A stretch of DNA of 12,192 nt from an uncultured Collinsella sp. (lineage in GTDB: Bacteria > Actinomycetota > Coriobacteriia > Coriobacteriales > Coriobacteriaceae). The position numbers were made by a program, and so were the translations under genes. The stretch spans positions 1-12,192 of the forward strand of contig CABSNX010000038.1 in assembly GCA_902479205.1 (NCBI GenBank), written 5' to 3'. Numbering within the stretch: position 1 is the first letter of the stretch; the number at the start of each line of letters is the position of its first letter. Below are positions 11,813 to 12,192 of the stretch, one piece after another. The notes under the pieces are model-generated. The model saw only the letters and a list, made by a program, of their open reading frames with translations. It did no database searches and was not told where the DNA came from.

Positions 11813-12192
11813 TTGGATATTATCCGCGTTGAGGGTGGCCACGCCATCGGAGGTTCCGTGCCTGTTTCGGGTGCTAAGAACTCCGCGCTCAAACTTATGG
11901 CGGCAACGCTTCTGGCGCCGGGCAAGACGACGCTGCGGAACGTGCCCGATATTTCCGATGTCCACGTGATGGGCAAGGTGCTCAAGGGCATGGGCGCTAC
12001 GATCGATGTTCTCGACGAGCACACGCTCGAGATCGATACCTCCCAGGTCGATTCTTGGGAGGCGCCCTACGAGCTTGTCGCCAAGATGCGCGCCTCCACG
12101 GCTGTGATGGGTCCCCTGCTGGGTCGTTTCCATCGCGCCAAGATCGCCATGCCGGGCGGCTGCAACCTGGGTGCTCGCAAGATCGATATGCA
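11813..12192 (+). CDS. murA: UDP-N-acetylglucosamine 1-carboxyvinyltransferase MurA, 3'-truncated
   Basis: MurA transfers enolpyruvate from PEP to UDP-GlcNAc, the first committed step of peptidoglycan synthesis, and is the fosfomycin target. The first 126 residues are visible; the family is about 420, so the gene runs off the window. They show the substrate-binding Lys22-Asn23 in PVSGAKNSALKLMAATLLA (17-35), NVPDISDV (43-50), and KMRASTAVMGPLLGRF followed by MPGGCNLGARKID with the catalytic Cys117 (E. coli Cys115) and the conserved Arg122. Because that residue is Cys and not Asp, the enzyme is of the fosfomycin-sensitive type. The start is TTG 11813, fixed by GAAAGGG (11800-11806) six bases upstream, which overlaps the terminator's edge. 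murA after atpC is a common Gram-positive arrangement. Confidence 0.94.
   Translation, partial: MDIIRVEGGHAIGGSVPVSGAKNSALKLMAATLLAPGKTTLRNVPDISDVHVMGKVLKGMGATIDVLDEHTLEIDTSQVDSWEAPYELVAKMRASTAVMGPLLGRFHRAKIAMPGGCNLGARKIDM

Overview
This is a roughly 60% GC bacterial chromosome fragment. The protein sequences suggest a Gram-positive actinobacterial lineage, most like Coriobacteriia (Collinsella-type). That placement is my reading of the proteins, not a database result. Bases 1-42 are not genomic: they match an Illumina Nextera/Tn5 adapter with what looks like an i5 index, so the real sequence begins at 43 inside prmC.

Layout, all on the + strand: the 3' two thirds of prmC (release-factor glutamine methyltransferase); a two-gene hicA-hicB toxin-antitoxin module with its own promoter and a perfect 9+4+9 bp palindrome over the -10 box; tsaC (threonylcarbamoyl-AMP synthase, tRNA t6A pathway); glpK (glycerol kinase); upp (uracil phosphoribosyltransferase) behind a structured leader; a 282-bp intergenic region with a long hairpin, further inverted repeats and a candidate promoter; the complete F1Fo ATP synthase operon in the order atpI-like, atpB, E, F, H, A, G, D, C; a textbook intrinsic terminator; and the 5' part of murA (UDP-GlcNAc enolpyruvyl transferase), which starts at TTG and runs off the right end.

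The order prmC-tsaC-upp-atp-murA is an old Gram-positive gene neighbourhood, also seen in Bacillus. Against it, hicAB and glpK look like lineage-specific additions. The ATP synthase genes are tightly packed, with 1-base TAATG overlaps at atpH/atpA and atpG/atpD and an 11-base overlap at atpF/atpH. The exception is a 124-base gap before atpE, which has a perfect Shine-Dalgarno sequence, as expected for the high-copy c subunit. Motifs for catalysis and proton transfer are present throughout, so the enzyme should be functional and H+-coupled.

I found no undescribed multi-gene system. The points most worth a second look are the adapter artefact, the hicAB operator and unusual HicB C-terminus, the insertions in AtpA and TsaC, the signal-peptide-like N-terminus of AtpF, and the structured upp leader.
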